A stretch of DNA of 64,000 nt from DATBHW01 sp035307385 (GCA_035307385.1 DATGID010000136.1:1-64000), one strand, 5' to 3'. Positions 42,369 through 52,800 are shown, numbered from the stretch's first letter. Notes: generated by a model not told the origin, from the letters alone. Translations and numbers: made by a program.

Positions 42369-43301
42369 TTGAACAGAGGAAATAGCGAAGCCCATCCTGG
42401 TCTCATCTGGAATCCCATATTGCGCCAGTATCTGGTGAATGCCCCCAACCGCATGAACCGCCGCGAAGGCACGACTGCCTGCCCTTTTTGCGCGGACATC
42501 GACAACGGCAAGGTTGCCTCCGACGCCCAGGTCTGGCTGCACCCCAATGATTTTCCCCCATTCACACCACCAACCGGCGAAGCCTATGTGGTCATTTATC
42601 ATCGCGATCACCACCGACGGTTCCCGCAGTTGAGCGTTGCTGAGGTCACCAGGGTAACGCATCTCTGGCGCGATCTGTATCGTTCGCTGGCTGAACGCTA
42701 TGCAGCGGTGATGATTTTCGAGAACAACGGCGAAGCGATTGGACAAACCCAGCAGCATCCACATGGGCAGACGTATGGCGTTTCTGTCGTTCCTCCGACC
42801 TTAGAGCGCGAGATGGAAACCGTCATTGAAGACGACAAGATGGGTCGGGGTTGCCCCTTCTGCCGCGTGCAGCAGGAATTGTCGGGGACGGAGTTCGAGT
42901 TGGTGGCCGAGCATGCCACCTGGCAGGCATTTCTGCCGCCCTACGCGCGCTATCCCTATGAAACGCATCTGTTCCCCCGGCGGCACGCGGCAAATCTCGG
43001 CCTGATGCACGATGAGGAATTGGGCGACCTGGCCGCGCTGCTGCTCCAGGTAATTCGCGGGTATGATCGCCTGTTCGATGGAGCCATCGCCCCAATGCCC
43101 TATCTGCTGGGCATTCACCAACTGGCCGATGAACGCTTTCATCTGCATGTGGAAATCCAGCCGGTAGCTCGCGCCCCTGGGAAGCTGAAATACGCTGCCT
43201 CCGCCGAATCGCTCTGGGGCTTGTGGAGCAACGATTCACTGCCTGCCCAGAAGGCGCAAGAGCTACGCGAGGCTATTGCCAGCGGAACACCCGCCAGGTG
43301 A
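42369..43301 (+). CDS. galT: Galactose-1-phosphate uridylyltransferase
   Basis: This 310-residue Leloir-pathway enzyme swaps UMP between UDP-glucose and galactose-1-phosphate. The active-site motif HPHGQ (QQHPHGQTYG) carries the nucleophilic His. The first zinc ligands are in CPFC (TTACPFCADI) and a second CPFC occurs in GRGCPFCRVQ. The start is TTG 42369, which has AAGAGG 8 nt upstream. No galK or galE is in the window. It completes the galactan use pathway together with GH53, the importer and GH35. Confidence 0.93.
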   Translation: MNRGNSEAHPGLIWNPILRQYLVNAPNRMNRREGTTACPFCADIDNGKVASDAQVWLHPNDFPPFTPPTGEAYVVIYHRDHHRRFPQLSVAEVTRVTHLWRDLYRSLAERYAAVMIFENNGEAIGQTQQHPHGQTYGVSVVPPTLEREMETVIEDDKMGRGCPFCRVQQELSGTEFELVAEHATWQAFLPPYARYPYETHLFPRRHAANLGLMHDEELGDLAALLLQVIRGYDRLFDGAIAPMPYLLGIHQLADERFHLHVEIQPVARAPGKLKYAASAESLWGLWSNDSLPAQKAQELREAIASGTPAR

Positions 43302-44358
43302 CGAGCATCGAGGCAACAATCCAGGCCAGCAGCACCAGCACGCTGGTTTGAATGGCTGCCCAGCCCGCGCCGTTATTCACGACCTGGCGCAGCGCGTCGT
43401 TCAGATAGTAGAGCGGCAAAGCGTGAATGATGCCGCCCAGCACACCGCTGATCTGCGAAACCGGGAAATATGAGCCACCCAGGAACATCATCGGGAAGGT
43501 TACCAATATAATGCCCGCGTTGGCCGCCTGCGACTTCTTGAAGAACCCGGCAACGGCGAAGCCGATTGCCAGCATAGTCAGAGCGCCCAGCACAATGACC
43601 AGCGCCAGCAGCCCCCAATTTCCATATATCTGGACGTTGAACAGCCAGATGGCAAGCCCAATCACCACCACCTCTTGCGCGAGCGAGAGCAGCAGGCGAG
43701 CCAGTATTTGCCCGCTAATCATCGCAATGGGGGCCAGCGGTGTGGCCGCCAGCCGTTTGGTAATGCCTTCCTCACGCCAGAAGACCAGTTGGATGGCAAC
43801 GCTCAGGTTGGCCCACATCAGCAGCAAGCCAATCATGCCAGGAGTGACGTAATCAATCGTGCGCAGGTTCTTTGACGCGACCATGACGCCTTGCTCATCG
43901 AGCGTGACCGGTCCTGGCTGGTGCGTGGCAGCGCGGTTGATGCCATCCACAATGGCACTGACCGCGAGCCGGGTCGCGTCCTCTCTCACAGGGTTACTCT
44001 GATTATAGAAGACCTGGAGGTGTGCCCCGCCTTGCGTCAACTGCGTGCCAAAACCAGCCGGAATGATGAGTAAGGCATCAAGATTGCCGTTTTGGAGCGC
44101 CTGCTGCCCAGCAGTTTCGCTGCCGGTGGAGACATTGAAAAGATCGTTGTGCTGAAGCTGGCTGACGAGTTGGGCCGAGACGGACGAGTGATCAGCATCA
44201 ACTACGCCCAACTGCGTTTTGGTCGCGCCGCTGTTGCTGAAGAGATAGCCAAAGACCAGGATAGAAACTACAGCCAGACCCAGGCTGGTAATAATCAGGG
44301 TACGCTGACGAATCACCATCAAAAAATTGGCGCGCACCAGCGAGAAAAAGGTTGCCAT
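43273..44358 (-). CDS. ABC-2 type transporter permease
   Basis: This 361-residue exporter subunit has an N-terminal membrane helix (TLIITSLGLAVVSILVFGYL), a large extracytoplasmic domain (residues ~45-180), then five helices with the ABC-2 signature PMMFLGGSYFPVSQISGVLG near residue 295. It is downstream of its ATPase by 33 bp, in the same direction, and its end overlaps the convergent galT end by 29 bp. Drug, lipid or peptide export is typical. The substrate is unknown. Confidence 0.9.
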   Translation of the reverse strand: MATFFSLVRANFLMVIRQRTLIITSLGLAVVSILVFGYLFSNSGATKTQLGVVDADHSSVSAQLVSQLQHNDLFNVSTGSETAGQQALQNGNLDALLIIPAGFGTQLTQGGAHLQVFYNQSNPVREDATRLAVSAIVDGINRAATHQPGPVTLDEQGVMVASKNLRTIDYVTPGMIGLLLMWANLSVAIQLVFWREEGITKRLAATPLAPIAMISGQILARLLLSLAQEVVVIGLAIWLFNVQIYGNWGLLALVIVLGALTMLAIGFAVAGFFKKSQAANAGIILVTFPMMFLGGSYFPVSQISGVLGGIIHALPLYYLNDALRQVVNNGAGWAAIQTSVLVLLAWIVASMLVTWRVFRWQ

Positions 44359-44391
44359 AACTATGCTCCTTCTGGGTGATTAAGCCATTTC

Positions 44392-45369
44392 CTACGCCTG
44401 CTCTGGGCGCAGTTCGCGCCCGGTGAGATCGAGAAAGACATCCTCCAGCGTGGGGGTGCGTACTTGCAGATCGGTGAGGGCCGCGCCCCGGCGAGTGGCA
44501 TACTCCAGCAATGCAAGCAGCGTTGGCTCCATCTGGCTTGTTTGCAGGACAAAGCGCTTGTTGGCCTCGCGCACTTTGCTCACGCCCGGCAGTTCGCCAA
44601 TCTCGGCAGTGATCACAGCACCATCCAGGCGGCAATCAATCGTCGCCTGCGCCCCCAGGCGCCCAATCAACCCGGCGGCAGTGTCGAGCGCGATGATCTG
44701 CCCATCATCCATAATGGCGATGCGATCACAGAGTACCTGGGCCTCATCCATGTAGTGTGTGGTGATGATGATGGTTTTGCCACGCTCGCGCAGGCCGAGG
44801 ACAGTATCCCACAGCATTCGGCGGCTCTGTGGGTCCAGCCCTGCGGTTGGCTCATCCAGAAAGACGACTTGCGGGTCGTTGACCAGCGCCAGCGCCAGGG
44901 CCAGCCGCTGCCGCTGGCCGCCCGAAAGGTCCTGGGGATAAGCTTTGGCTTTCTCTTCCAGCGCCACCTGGCGCAGCAGGTCGTTCGCATCCAGCGCTTT
45001 GGGATAGATAGACCCGAAGAACTGAACGGTCTCGCGCACGGTCAACTCTGGAAACAGCGTAGTGGTCTGCAATTGCACGCCGATGATGCGCTGCACAGCG
45101 CGCTTGTGCTTGCGAATGTCAAGCCCACTCACCATCACTGTGCCTTCATCGGACGCGCGAATGCCCTCGATGATCTCCAACGTGGTGGTTTTTCCGGCCC
45201 CATTTGGCCCCAGCACGCCGAAGATTTCGCCCCGACGCACGCCGAAAGAGACCCCATCAACCGCCTTTTTTTGATGATAGCGCTTGACCAGGCCACGCAC
45301 ATCGACCATCATATCGACGGAAGCTGACATTTGCGCCGCCTGGGATACTGCTGCTGATTGCTGCGACAT
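44392..45369 (-). CDS. ABC transporter ATP-binding protein
   Basis: This 325-residue ATPase has Walker A GPNGAGKTT (near residue 54), Q-loop region QLQTTTLFPELTVRETV, signature LSGGQRQRLALALALVNDPQ, Walker B VVFLDEPTAGLDPQSRR and the switch His in IIITTHYMDEAQ. The C-terminal ~80 residues match the DrrA/CcmA-type extension. ATG 45369 follows GGAAGGAAAG. It pairs with the ABC-2 permease and diverges from a sensor kinase/regulator pair that may control it, as in bacitracin and daunorubicin resistance modules. Confidence 0.94.
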   Translation of the reverse strand: MSQQSAAVSQAAQMSASVDMMVDVRGLVKRYHQKKAVDGVSFGVRRGEIFGVLGPNGAGKTTTLEIIEGIRASDEGTVMVSGLDIRKHKRAVQRIIGVQLQTTTLFPELTVRETVQFFGSIYPKALDANDLLRQVALEEKAKAYPQDLSGGQRQRLALALALVNDPQVVFLDEPTAGLDPQSRRMLWDTVLGLRERGKTIIITTHYMDEAQVLCDRIAIMDDGQIIALDTAAGLIGRLGAQATIDCRLDGAVITAEIGELPGVSKVREANKRFVLQTSQMEPTLLALLEYATRRGAALTDLQVRTPTLEDVFLDLTGRELRPEQA

Positions 45370-45662
45370 CTTTCCTTCCTTTCTGAAACAGCGGATTCAG
45401 CGTTCGTGCTTTCCAGAAGCGAGTATAGCTGCCCTCTCGCCCGAAAGGATGTGCGCCTGGTCATTAGTGAGGTCATCTCTTTGCAGGCTTCTTTCTTTGC
45501 AGGTCATATGACCCAAGCCATGGGGGGTATGACTTCCTCATCTATCCCGCTGTTTGGCGCTCTATCTTTGCTCACATCTCAGCGTCTTACGCTTGGGTTA
45601 TAATAGAGCGCAGAAGCAGGAAACAGGGCGTAAACACCTGCTGCCCAGCAAGGAGCCTGAAG

Positions 45663-46988
45663 ATGTCCAGCAAGCCAGCCGCTACCTCTGCGTTTCGCAT
45701 CGCTATGGCGGAGCGACTTTTGTTTGGCGCAGGCTATACAACACTCGTGCTGGGCTATCTGCTGGGCATTTTGCTTGCCAAGCACCTCACCCTGCTAACG
45801 TTTCTGGCGTTCACTTGCGTGCAGCTTCTGTATGTCGCCGGGCTGGTCATGCTCACACGCTCTGCGCCCGCCACCCGTCACTTTGTCCTGCCGCTCTACG
45901 CGCTGGCTTTCACGCTCTTATCCATGGCAAGCGGCATATTAAGTGGGACGGGCATTTACTGGGATTGGCTGCTCTATTTAATTACAGTCGCCATTTACTT
46001 TCAGTTGCTCCCCTTTCGGATAGCCTTGGTCTCCAGCCTGCTGCTATATGGAGTGATGGTACTCAATCTGGCCTTTCTCGATCACTGGTACCTTTCCCTG
46101 GACCTCTTTTCAAACGGGGTCAGCATTCTTGCCGCCTTCGGCTTCGTTGTAGGCTTCTCGCTGGCGCTGGCGCTGCTTCAGGAGCAGAAGGAGCGCGCCG
46201 AGCTATTACTGCAAGAGGTGGAGCGCTCCAGGCAGCAGCTTGAAGAGGCCCATACCCAGCTTCGCCTATACGCGGGGCAGGTGGAAGAATTGGCCGTTGC
46301 CCGCGAGCGTACCCGCGTTGCCCGCGAGATTCACGATACGTTGGGGCACTATCTGAGCATCCTGAACGTGCAGCTTGAGACCATCAGCCGATTGGTCGAG
46401 CGCGACCCGTCGCGGCTGGCAGAGGAGATTGCCGAAGCGCGCCATGTGGCCGCGCAATCCATGCAGGAAGTACGTACTGCTGTGGCTGCCCTCCGCCCGG
46501 CGGGGATGGCAACGCTCAGTTTGTCGCAGGCGCTGGACCAATTGGGGGACGAATTCAAGCGCGCCGCCCAGGACACCGCGCTGACGCTTGATCTGGAGGC
46601 TGAACTGCCGCCGCTCGCGCCAGACGTGCAGGTGGCGCTCTATCGCGCCGCGCAGGAGGCGCTGACGAATGTGCGCAAGCACGCGCACGCCAGCAACGTG
46701 CTGGTGCGTCTGCGCTATGAGGAGGGCTGGCTGGAACTGCTGGTGCTGGATAATGGGTCGGGCGCTGCCACGGCTCAAGCTGCCGTGTTGCGTGGCAGCC
46801 AGCAGAAGGCAGGCGGCTTTGGCTTGATCGGCCTAGAAGAGCGCATGAAACTGCTGGGCGGTCAGGTAATTCATGGTCCGGCGTCGCCCGATGGCTATGG
46901 CTACCGTGTGACGGTCAGGGTACAGCCAGCCGCCCAGGGCACGCCGACGCCAGCAAGTCTGGAAGTGACCCAGGGAGCGCGAGAATGA
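45663..46988 (+). CDS. Membrane-bound sensor histidine kinase (DesK/LiaS type)
   Basis: This 441-residue kinase has about six N-terminal membrane helices (residues ~20-180), a coiled-coil linker (LLLQEVERSRQQLEEAHTQL), the HisKA_3 phosphoacceptor region ARERTRVAREIHDTLGHYLS and an HATPase_c domain with DNGSGAATAQ and GGFGLIGLEERMKLLGG. TATAAT at 45599-45604 is the likely -10. The regulator gene overlaps its stop (ATGA). Sensors of this kind detect membrane perturbation, consistent with the neighbouring exporter. Confidence 0.92.
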   Translation: MSSKPAATSAFRIAMAERLLFGAGYTTLVLGYLLGILLAKHLTLLTFLAFTCVQLLYVAGLVMLTRSAPATRHFVLPLYALAFTLLSMASGILSGTGIYWDWLLYLITVAIYFQLLPFRIALVSSLLLYGVMVLNLAFLDHWYLSLDLFSNGVSILAAFGFVVGFSLALALLQEQKERAELLLQEVERSRQQLEEAHTQLRLYAGQVEELAVARERTRVAREIHDTLGHYLSILNVQLETISRLVERDPSRLAEEIAEARHVAAQSMQEVRTAVAALRPAGMATLSLSQALDQLGDEFKRAAQDTALTLDLEAELPPLAPDVQVALYRAAQEALTNVRKHAHASNVLVRLRYEEGWLELLVLDNGSGAATAQAAVLRGSQQKAGGFGLIGLEERMKLLGGQVIHGPASPDGYGYRVTVRVQPAAQGTPTPASLEVTQGARE

Positions 46989-47668
46989 GTCAGCAGGTGC
47001 GCGTGATGATTGTCGACGATCAGACATTGCTGCGCGAGGGATTTCGCAAGCTGCTTGAACTGGAGCAGGGCATAGAGGTGGTGGGCATGGCTGGCGATGG
47101 CGAAGAAGCGCTGGCGCTGGTGGAGCGGCTCTACGCAAATCAAGCGCCGCCTGATGTCATCCTGATGGATATTCGCATGCCGCGCCTGGACGGCATCAGC
47201 GCCATTCAGGCGTTGAAAGCGCGCTGGTCGGAGATACACATCGTCATCCTGACAACCTTCGACGACGACAATCTGATCTACGCTGGCCTGCGGGCGGGCG
47301 CGCTGGGCTATCTGCTGAAGGATTGCAGCGCCGAGCAACTGATCAACGCTATTCGCGCGGCGGCGCGAGGCGAGGTGCTGTTGCAGCCGCACATTGCGGG
47401 CAAAGTGTTCGCGGGCCTGGCGCAGCCAACACCGCCCAGGCCCGCGCCTTCCTCTTCGCCAGCGATGGCTTATGTCGAAGAACTGACCGAGCGCGAACGC
47501 GACATCCTCAAGCTGGTCGCCAAAGGCGCATCCAATCGCGAGATTGGCGAAACCCTCTTCATCACCGAGGGCACGGTCAAAAACCATATGTCCAGCATTC
47601 TTTCCAAGCTGGGGCTGCGTGACCGCACGCAGGCTGCCCTCTACGCGCGCGAGCACTTGATTTCATGA
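46985..47668 (+). CDS. NarL/LuxR-family response regulator
   Basis: This 227-residue protein has a receiver domain (VMIVDDQTLLREGFRKLLEL, phosphoacceptor Asp in VILMDIRMPRLDG, Thr in ILTTFDDD, Lys in GYLLKDCSAEQ), a proline-rich linker (TPPRPAPSSSPA), and a LuxR HTH (LTERERDILKLVAKGASNRE, TEGTVKNHMSSILSKL). It starts inside the kinase stop codon. It is the partner of the preceding sensor and probably regulates the divergent ABC exporter. Confidence 0.94.
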   Translation: MSQQVRVMIVDDQTLLREGFRKLLELEQGIEVVGMAGDGEEALALVERLYANQAPPDVILMDIRMPRLDGISAIQALKARWSEIHIVILTTFDDDNLIYAGLRAGALGYLLKDCSAEQLINAIRAAARGEVLLQPHIAGKVFAGLAQPTPPRPAPSSSPAMAYVEELTERERDILKLVAKGASNREIGETLFITEGTVKNHMSSILSKLGLRDRTQAALYAREHLIS

Positions 47669-47712
47669 GCGCGGTTCGCCGCGCAAGGCAACAGGCAATC
47701 CGATACGACCCA

Positions 47713-47751
47713 ATGGCCCCTCACTTGACAAAATGGTTCCTCATCTATAGC
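47713..47751 (+). promoter_or_regulatory. Promoter with flanking direct repeats before the MPG synthase gene
   Basis: TTGACA (47725-47730) and TATAGC (47746-47751) are 15 bp apart, shorter than ideal. Direct repeats ATGGCCCCTCA (47713-47723) and ATGGTTCCTCA (47733-47743) are spaced 20 bp and overlap the -35 region, which suggests a regulator bound on one DNA face. About 250 bp of further leader follow without visible coding or structure. Confidence 0.4.
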
Positions 47752-47997
47752 ATTCATCCGGCCAGGCCAACGAATTCAAAGTGTTTGACTCCATAACGCC
47801 CTGAAAGTCGTTCTTATGGTAGAGCTGTTTTTATGGCTGAGGTGTATTGGCACCAAACGTGCTTCACCCGCCTTAGAAACAGCCTACCAGGAACGATCAG
47901 CCCGTGGGGCAAGCGTGATGAAGAGCACTCTCCATCGTCTCGGAAGGCGCGGAGGTTGCCTGGCTTGTCCTTCTCAGTTACTTTCAGGAGTATCTGT

Positions 47998-49161
47998 GTG
48001 AATATTAACACCGTGCGGCTCTCGCATCTGCTAGAGATCGAAGAGTTTGTTGGTTTGAACTACTTCCTCTCCCACACGGCCTTTGTTGTTTGCCACAAGA
48101 GTGAACAAATAGAAACCTTGTTAGGCGTCCTCTGGTATCTTCCGGTGAACAGTCCCATCCTCGTCGTCACCAACTGCCCGGAAGAGGCATTTGCGGAAAT
48201 CAAGCAGAATCTTGCAGAACATCTGGTGCGGCACACCAGGATATACCTGATGCACCAGAAGGATGCCTCCCTTGCCCAGTTCTTTTACGACCGTGGCGTC
48301 CATCACCTGTTGGACTCGGAGGGAAGGGTGGCCGATGGGAAAGGGGAGGGCATGTATCTGGGCGCGCTGGGCGCTGTGCTCCTGGGTTATCCACAGTGGG
48401 TTCTCTTTTTCGATGCGGATAATTTTGCTCCCAGCGCGCTGCTGGAGTATACCATTGCGCTGGGACGGCTCTTCCTTTCGGCTCCGGTGACATCTTCTTC
48501 CCTGGGAGGCAGCGATGCGCCGGGGTTGGACGGAGGCTCGCAAAGTGGGTCTGACCAGGGCTTGCACAATGTGCGCATTTGCTGGGCCTCTAAGCCGAAT
48601 CCGGAGCAGCCCAACTGGTCTGAAAGGGTGCTGGGGCGCTGCTCCAGCGTTGTCTCCCCCGTGTTGAACGTCTTGCTAGAGGATCATTTTGGGCTACGCG
48701 ATGCCTCGCTCGCGGTCTCGAATGCCGGAGAGCAAGGGATGACTATCCACACGGCGCAAGCGTTGCAATTCTCGTCGGGGTTCTCGGTCGAGACCTTCCA
48801 ACTGCTCGATTTTCTCTCCAAGGCTGCCGATCACCATACCAGAGGCGCGCTCCTCCAGCAGTATCAGGCAAAGAGTCCTCATTTCCACGAGAAAAAGGGC
48901 GATGAGCACATCAAGCAGATGATTGCAGAAAGCCTGGGAAGCTTTTTCCTCTTTGAATCGTTTCTCTCGCGCACCATGCGCCGTCACATCTGGCAACTCT
49001 ACCAGGACCTCGACCTGGAACTGACGTATCCTCGGGTGTATCCGGCGCTGAAAGACCTGGCAGTGCAGGCCGATGAGGCGTTTATGAAACCCTATCAGGT
49101 GGTTCAGGAGATGGAAAGCCGCTACGCGCTGGTGGGGGAAGAAGACGCATCGTGCGCTTGA
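47998..49161 (+). CDS. mpgS: Mannosyl-3-phosphoglycerate synthase
   Basis: This 387-residue GT55-like glycosyltransferase transfers mannose from GDP-mannose to 3-phosphoglycerate. Family segments are TAFVVCHKSEQIETLLGVLW, IYLMHQKDASLAQFFYDRGV, ADGKGEGMYLGALGAV and the metal-binding DAD in WVLFFDADNF. The start GTG 47998 has CAGGAG upstream; the longer frame back to 47833 has no ribosome binding site and an unlike composition. The phosphatase gene overlaps its end. The product would be the compatible solute mannosylglycerate, used against heat, salt or drying. Confidence 0.85.
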   Translation: MNINTVRLSHLLEIEEFVGLNYFLSHTAFVVCHKSEQIETLLGVLWYLPVNSPILVVTNCPEEAFAEIKQNLAEHLVRHTRIYLMHQKDASLAQFFYDRGVHHLLDSEGRVADGKGEGMYLGALGAVLLGYPQWVLFFDADNFAPSALLEYTIALGRLFLSAPVTSSSLGGSDAPGLDGGSQSGSDQGLHNVRICWASKPNPEQPNWSERVLGRCSSVVSPVLNVLLEDHFGLRDASLAVSNAGEQGMTIHTAQALQFSSGFSVETFQLLDFLSKAADHHTRGALLQQYQAKSPHFHEKKGDEHIKQMIAESLGSFFLFESFLSRTMRRHIWQLYQDLDLELTYPRVYPALKDLAVQADEAFMKPYQVVQEMESRYALVGEEDASCA

Positions 49162-49760
49162 TCGTCGCGCGCCATGGTGAGACGCTGTTTAACGCGCAAG
49201 GACGTTTTTCCGGCCAGTTGGATATTCCGCTCAGTAATCTGGGCCAGCGGCAGGCGGAGGCGCTGGGGCTATGGTTGGCTCAGACCAGTGTAGATGTGAT
49301 TGTCTCTTCTGATTTAGAGCGCGCGCGCGCCACTGCCCAGGCGATTGCGCGCCACCATGGCCTGCCCGTTGAGGAGGATGTTGATCTGCGCGAGATTGCG
49401 TTCGGTGAGTGGGAAGGGAAGACCTATGACGAGGTGATGGCGCGTGATGAGGCATTGGTGGAGCGCTGGAAGGCTGACCCCACACGCCACGCGCCGCCCG
49501 GCGGAGAAACTGTCGCGCAGTTGCATCAGCGTGTCGTGCGGGCGCTGGAACGCTGGCAGGGATGCTGCCCAGAGGGCACAGTTGTGTGGGCAGCGCATGG
49601 CGGGGTGATCGAGGTCTTGCTGTGCCACGTGCTCGGCGTGGACCTGTCCAGACGCTGGGACTTCCGCCACGACAATGCCGCGACGACGGAAATCCAGATA
49701 GGGGGCAGTGCAGGCGCAAGCGTGGTACACATGAACGAGACGCGCCATTTGCTCTTCTGA
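49152..49760 (+). CDS. Histidine phosphatase family protein, likely (mannosyl/glucosyl)-3-phosphoglycerate phosphatase
   Basis: This 202-residue phosphoglycerate-mutase-fold protein has the RHGET motif near the N-terminus (LIVARHGETLFNAQGRFSGQ), the second-half LREIAFGEWEGKTYDEV and the proton-donor/His region VVWAAHGGVIEVLL. It overlaps the MPG synthase by 10 bp, so it most likely removes the phosphate from mannosyl-3-phosphoglycerate. Classical MpgP is a HAD enzyme, while mycobacterial GpgP, which acts on the glucosyl analogue, is of this histidine family. The substrate is inferred from overlap. Confidence 0.85.
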   Translation: MRLIVARHGETLFNAQGRFSGQLDIPLSNLGQRQAEALGLWLAQTSVDVIVSSDLERARATAQAIARHHGLPVEEDVDLREIAFGEWEGKTYDEVMARDEALVERWKADPTRHAPPGGETVAQLHQRVVRALERWQGCCPEGTVVWAAHGGVIEVLLCHVLGVDLSRRWDFRHDNAATTEIQIGGSAGASVVHMNETRHLLF

Positions 49761-49782
49761 GCAGCCTTTTCCTGATCTCATG

Positions 49783-49820
49783 CGCGTAAGGACGCCGTAA
49801 TGTTACGGCGTCCTTACGCG
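49783..49820. terminator. Perfect 18-bp hairpin between convergent genes
   Basis: CGCGTAAGGACGCCGTAA (49783-49800) and its complement (49803-49820) are separated by TG. It lies between the phosphatase stop and the convergent helicase stop. There is no T run. Confidence 0.7.
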
Positions 49821-49841
49821 GGTGCAAAAGCCTTGGGGCCT

Positions 49842-52800
49842 TCAACGGCGCTCGCCAGGCACTTTTTCCAGGCCCGTCAGTTTTGCCTCAAGCATCTGCC
49901 GACCAAACGGGCTGGCAAATTCCACCTCCACCAACTCGAAATCACCAATCATCCGGCTACTAACCACCCGCCCGACACCATACCTGGCGTGCCTGGCCGC
50001 ATCGCCAGGGAAAAACAGCGGCTCCTGGTACTCACCCTCATCTGTGGAAAAGGGAGCGCTTTCCGGCAAAACCCTGGCTGGCGGCAGGGAAGGTGCCGGT
50101 GCTGGGAGCAGGGCGGGCTGCGCCTGCACCACCAAATTCAACTGTGGCACATGCGGGGGCGGCAGCCACTGAGGAAGCGCGGGCAACTCATCCTCCTCGT
50201 AAACTGGCTCTGGGTCCGCATCAACAACGATGTTGCGGCGCCAGGGCTGGCCCCACCTGTGGGCTGACGGCCCTGGCTGCGGCTCCTCTTCGGCGCGGAG
50301 AACCGCCCACTCCTGGCGAAGCGCGGCTGCGCGCCCGGTGATGCGTGCTTGCAAGGCTGCATCATCCTCTTCCAAGGTGCTGGCGTTCGCCTGGCTGCCC
50401 TCCGGTGGGATGCCCAGGGCGCGCAATCGAACCAGCAGCGCATCCAGGGTCCGCTCAGGATCGCGGAAGAACTGGCTGCCCCGAATCCGCACGAAGCGCC
50501 ACCCCAGGCGCTCAAGAATCGCCTGGCGCGTCATATCCGCAGCCAGATGCACTTCAGGATACCAGCGATCACCGTCGCATTCAATCGCCAGGCGCTTACC
50601 CGCGCCTTCCACCACCAGATCGATATGGTTGCTGCCAACCGGCCACCGGGACTTCACCCGATATCCGGCTTGCGTCAGCATCTGCATCACGCGCTGCTCC
50701 AGTTCAGATTGCTCGGAATACTCCGACTGGTCGGCCACGCGCTGATGGTTCCCCTGGCTGCTGGCAAATTGAATGAGGCGGCGGCGGATGTCGTTGGGTT
50801 TCAGGTCGACATCAGGGTCGAGGGAATGCACCACCCAAAGCTGATCGCGCGCACGGCTGGTTGCCACATTGAAGCGCTTTTTAAAGAGCTTGCCTGGCCC
50901 ATCCAGGCGCAGCGGCAGCGGCCCGACACCGCTGGGAGCATCCACCATGGAAAGGAAGATGACATCGCGCTCATCCCCTTGAAATTGGGCCGCGTTGCCG
51001 CATTGAATGCGGCGGCGCGTATACTCTGCCGGGGAGAGATAGCGCTGGAGCAGGGTTTCAATCCGCACGGCTTGCTCTTCCCCAACCATGGAAATCACCC
51101 CGAAGGTTGCGCCCTCGTACTCTGGCTGTTCGGTTGCAGCCACCAACAATGAGGCAACAGTGAGCGCTTCCTCGTCATTGACCTTCTCGCTGGAGCTTGC
51201 GTGCTCCACCCGATAGGCGAGCACGTGCGGGCGGCGCTTGATTTCGCTGGCATCGCGCAGCGGCTTGATCTTGCCGTCATAGGAAAGCTGATTGCTGAAA
51301 GCGATGATCGGCGAGACACAGCGGAAATGTTCGCGTAGGCACACCGGCTTGAAGGTAGTCTGCGCCAGATCATAGATGGAACACTGCCCGTCATACAGCA
51401 TCGCGTTGGGGATGCCCACCAGATGCTCATCGATCAATTGCTGGACCTCATCGAGCCGCTGCCCAACGGCAACAGGATTGACCTGCTCGTGATCGCCCAC
51501 CACAACGACCTGGCGGCTCATATAGACGGCGACCAGCGCCATGAGGTCCGCCTGGCTGGCTTCATCGATGATGACAACATCGAACTGGTTGCGCTGGGGG
51601 TCGAAGTTTTCCACGACCCGCGAGAGCGGCATAATCCAGACGGGAACGGAAGCCTGGCAGATGGGCATGAGTTTGCGCGCCTCGGCCAGCAAGCGCGGCG
51701 CGCGTTTGCCTTTGCCTTTGCCAGCTTTTTGCATCAGTTGTTTCCAGCCCTGAAGCGCCCGCTGCTGTTCTGGTGTCGTGCGCCGGACCTGTGCCGCCCA
51801 GGCTTTTTGCTCCACCAGCAGCGCGGTGGTTTGTTGCAAGCTGCGGCTAAGCTGCGCGATGCGCGCCTGGAGTTCTTCCAGCGAGCGCTTTGCCCGGCGC
51901 TCCAGTTCATCGTCAAGCTGCCGCCACTTCCAGGCTTCAGCCGGGTCGCCAGGAAGCTCTGGCTCGCTGTGCTGTCCCGCCCGATCACGAACCGCGGCGG
52001 CCCAGGTGGGCGCGTTGGTTTCCAGATTCGTCAAGAGCGCCAGGCGGCGCGCCAGCACCTCGCGTCGTGTCTCCAGATCAGCAAGGCGCTCGAACGCCTC
52101 CCGATAGGCCGACGCATCAAGCTGCTCGACGGCAGCCCACGCTTGCCGGACAACGGCGGCCTGCGCCGCGCTGCCACCGCAGAGTTCCAGGCAGCGCCGG
52201 AGTTCAAGCAGTTGGGCCTCCTGATGCGCCTGCGCGCGCCGCTGGACCTCGGCGGCAAGGATGGCTGGCAGATGGTGCAGCGCGGCCTCGCGCAAGCGCA
52301 GCAAATCGCCATGCTCGGCCAGGTTGATGGGCATCTCGGCCAGAAAATCCTCAAGGTGAAAGCCCTGCTTGATTAGCCCTTCTTCCAGCGGCTGCCACGT
52401 GGTGGGGAACCAATCCAGACAGCGCCGCAGCAGCGGCACATACTGGTGGAGCGCTCTTTCCGGCTCAGCGCCGAGCGTTGCCGCATCGGGCGCACCCAGC
52501 GGGACCATCTGGCGCTGCCAGCGATCTACCAGGTCGGCACGCGCCGACTGGAGCCGCACCAGAGAGCGCAGGGCCTCAAAATGCTCTGGCAACTCAGGCG
52601 GGCGACGCTTCACCTGCGCGCGCTCAATAACCGTCTTCCAGTCGCGGCGCGTCATCAATTTGACGGCGCTGAGCTTCCCGCCCGTTTTCAAATAGCCCCA
52701 GAGGTCGTCAAGCACCTGCTCTATGCGGTCGGGCAGGCAATCGTCAGGAATGGTCGGCACATAGTGCAGCAGCAGCGGCTGCGCCTGCGTCGCCAGCGCG

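Noticed and set aside
47847..47864. Sigma-54-like site TTGGCACC-N4-GTGCT before mpgS
   Set aside because: It has two mismatches at conserved positions, including the -12 element, so it is not comparable to the perfect site before rpoN.
47833..47997. N-terminal extension of MPG synthase
   Set aside because: It has no ribosome binding site and an unlike residue composition. GTG 47998 has GGAG upstream and starts the recognisable protein.
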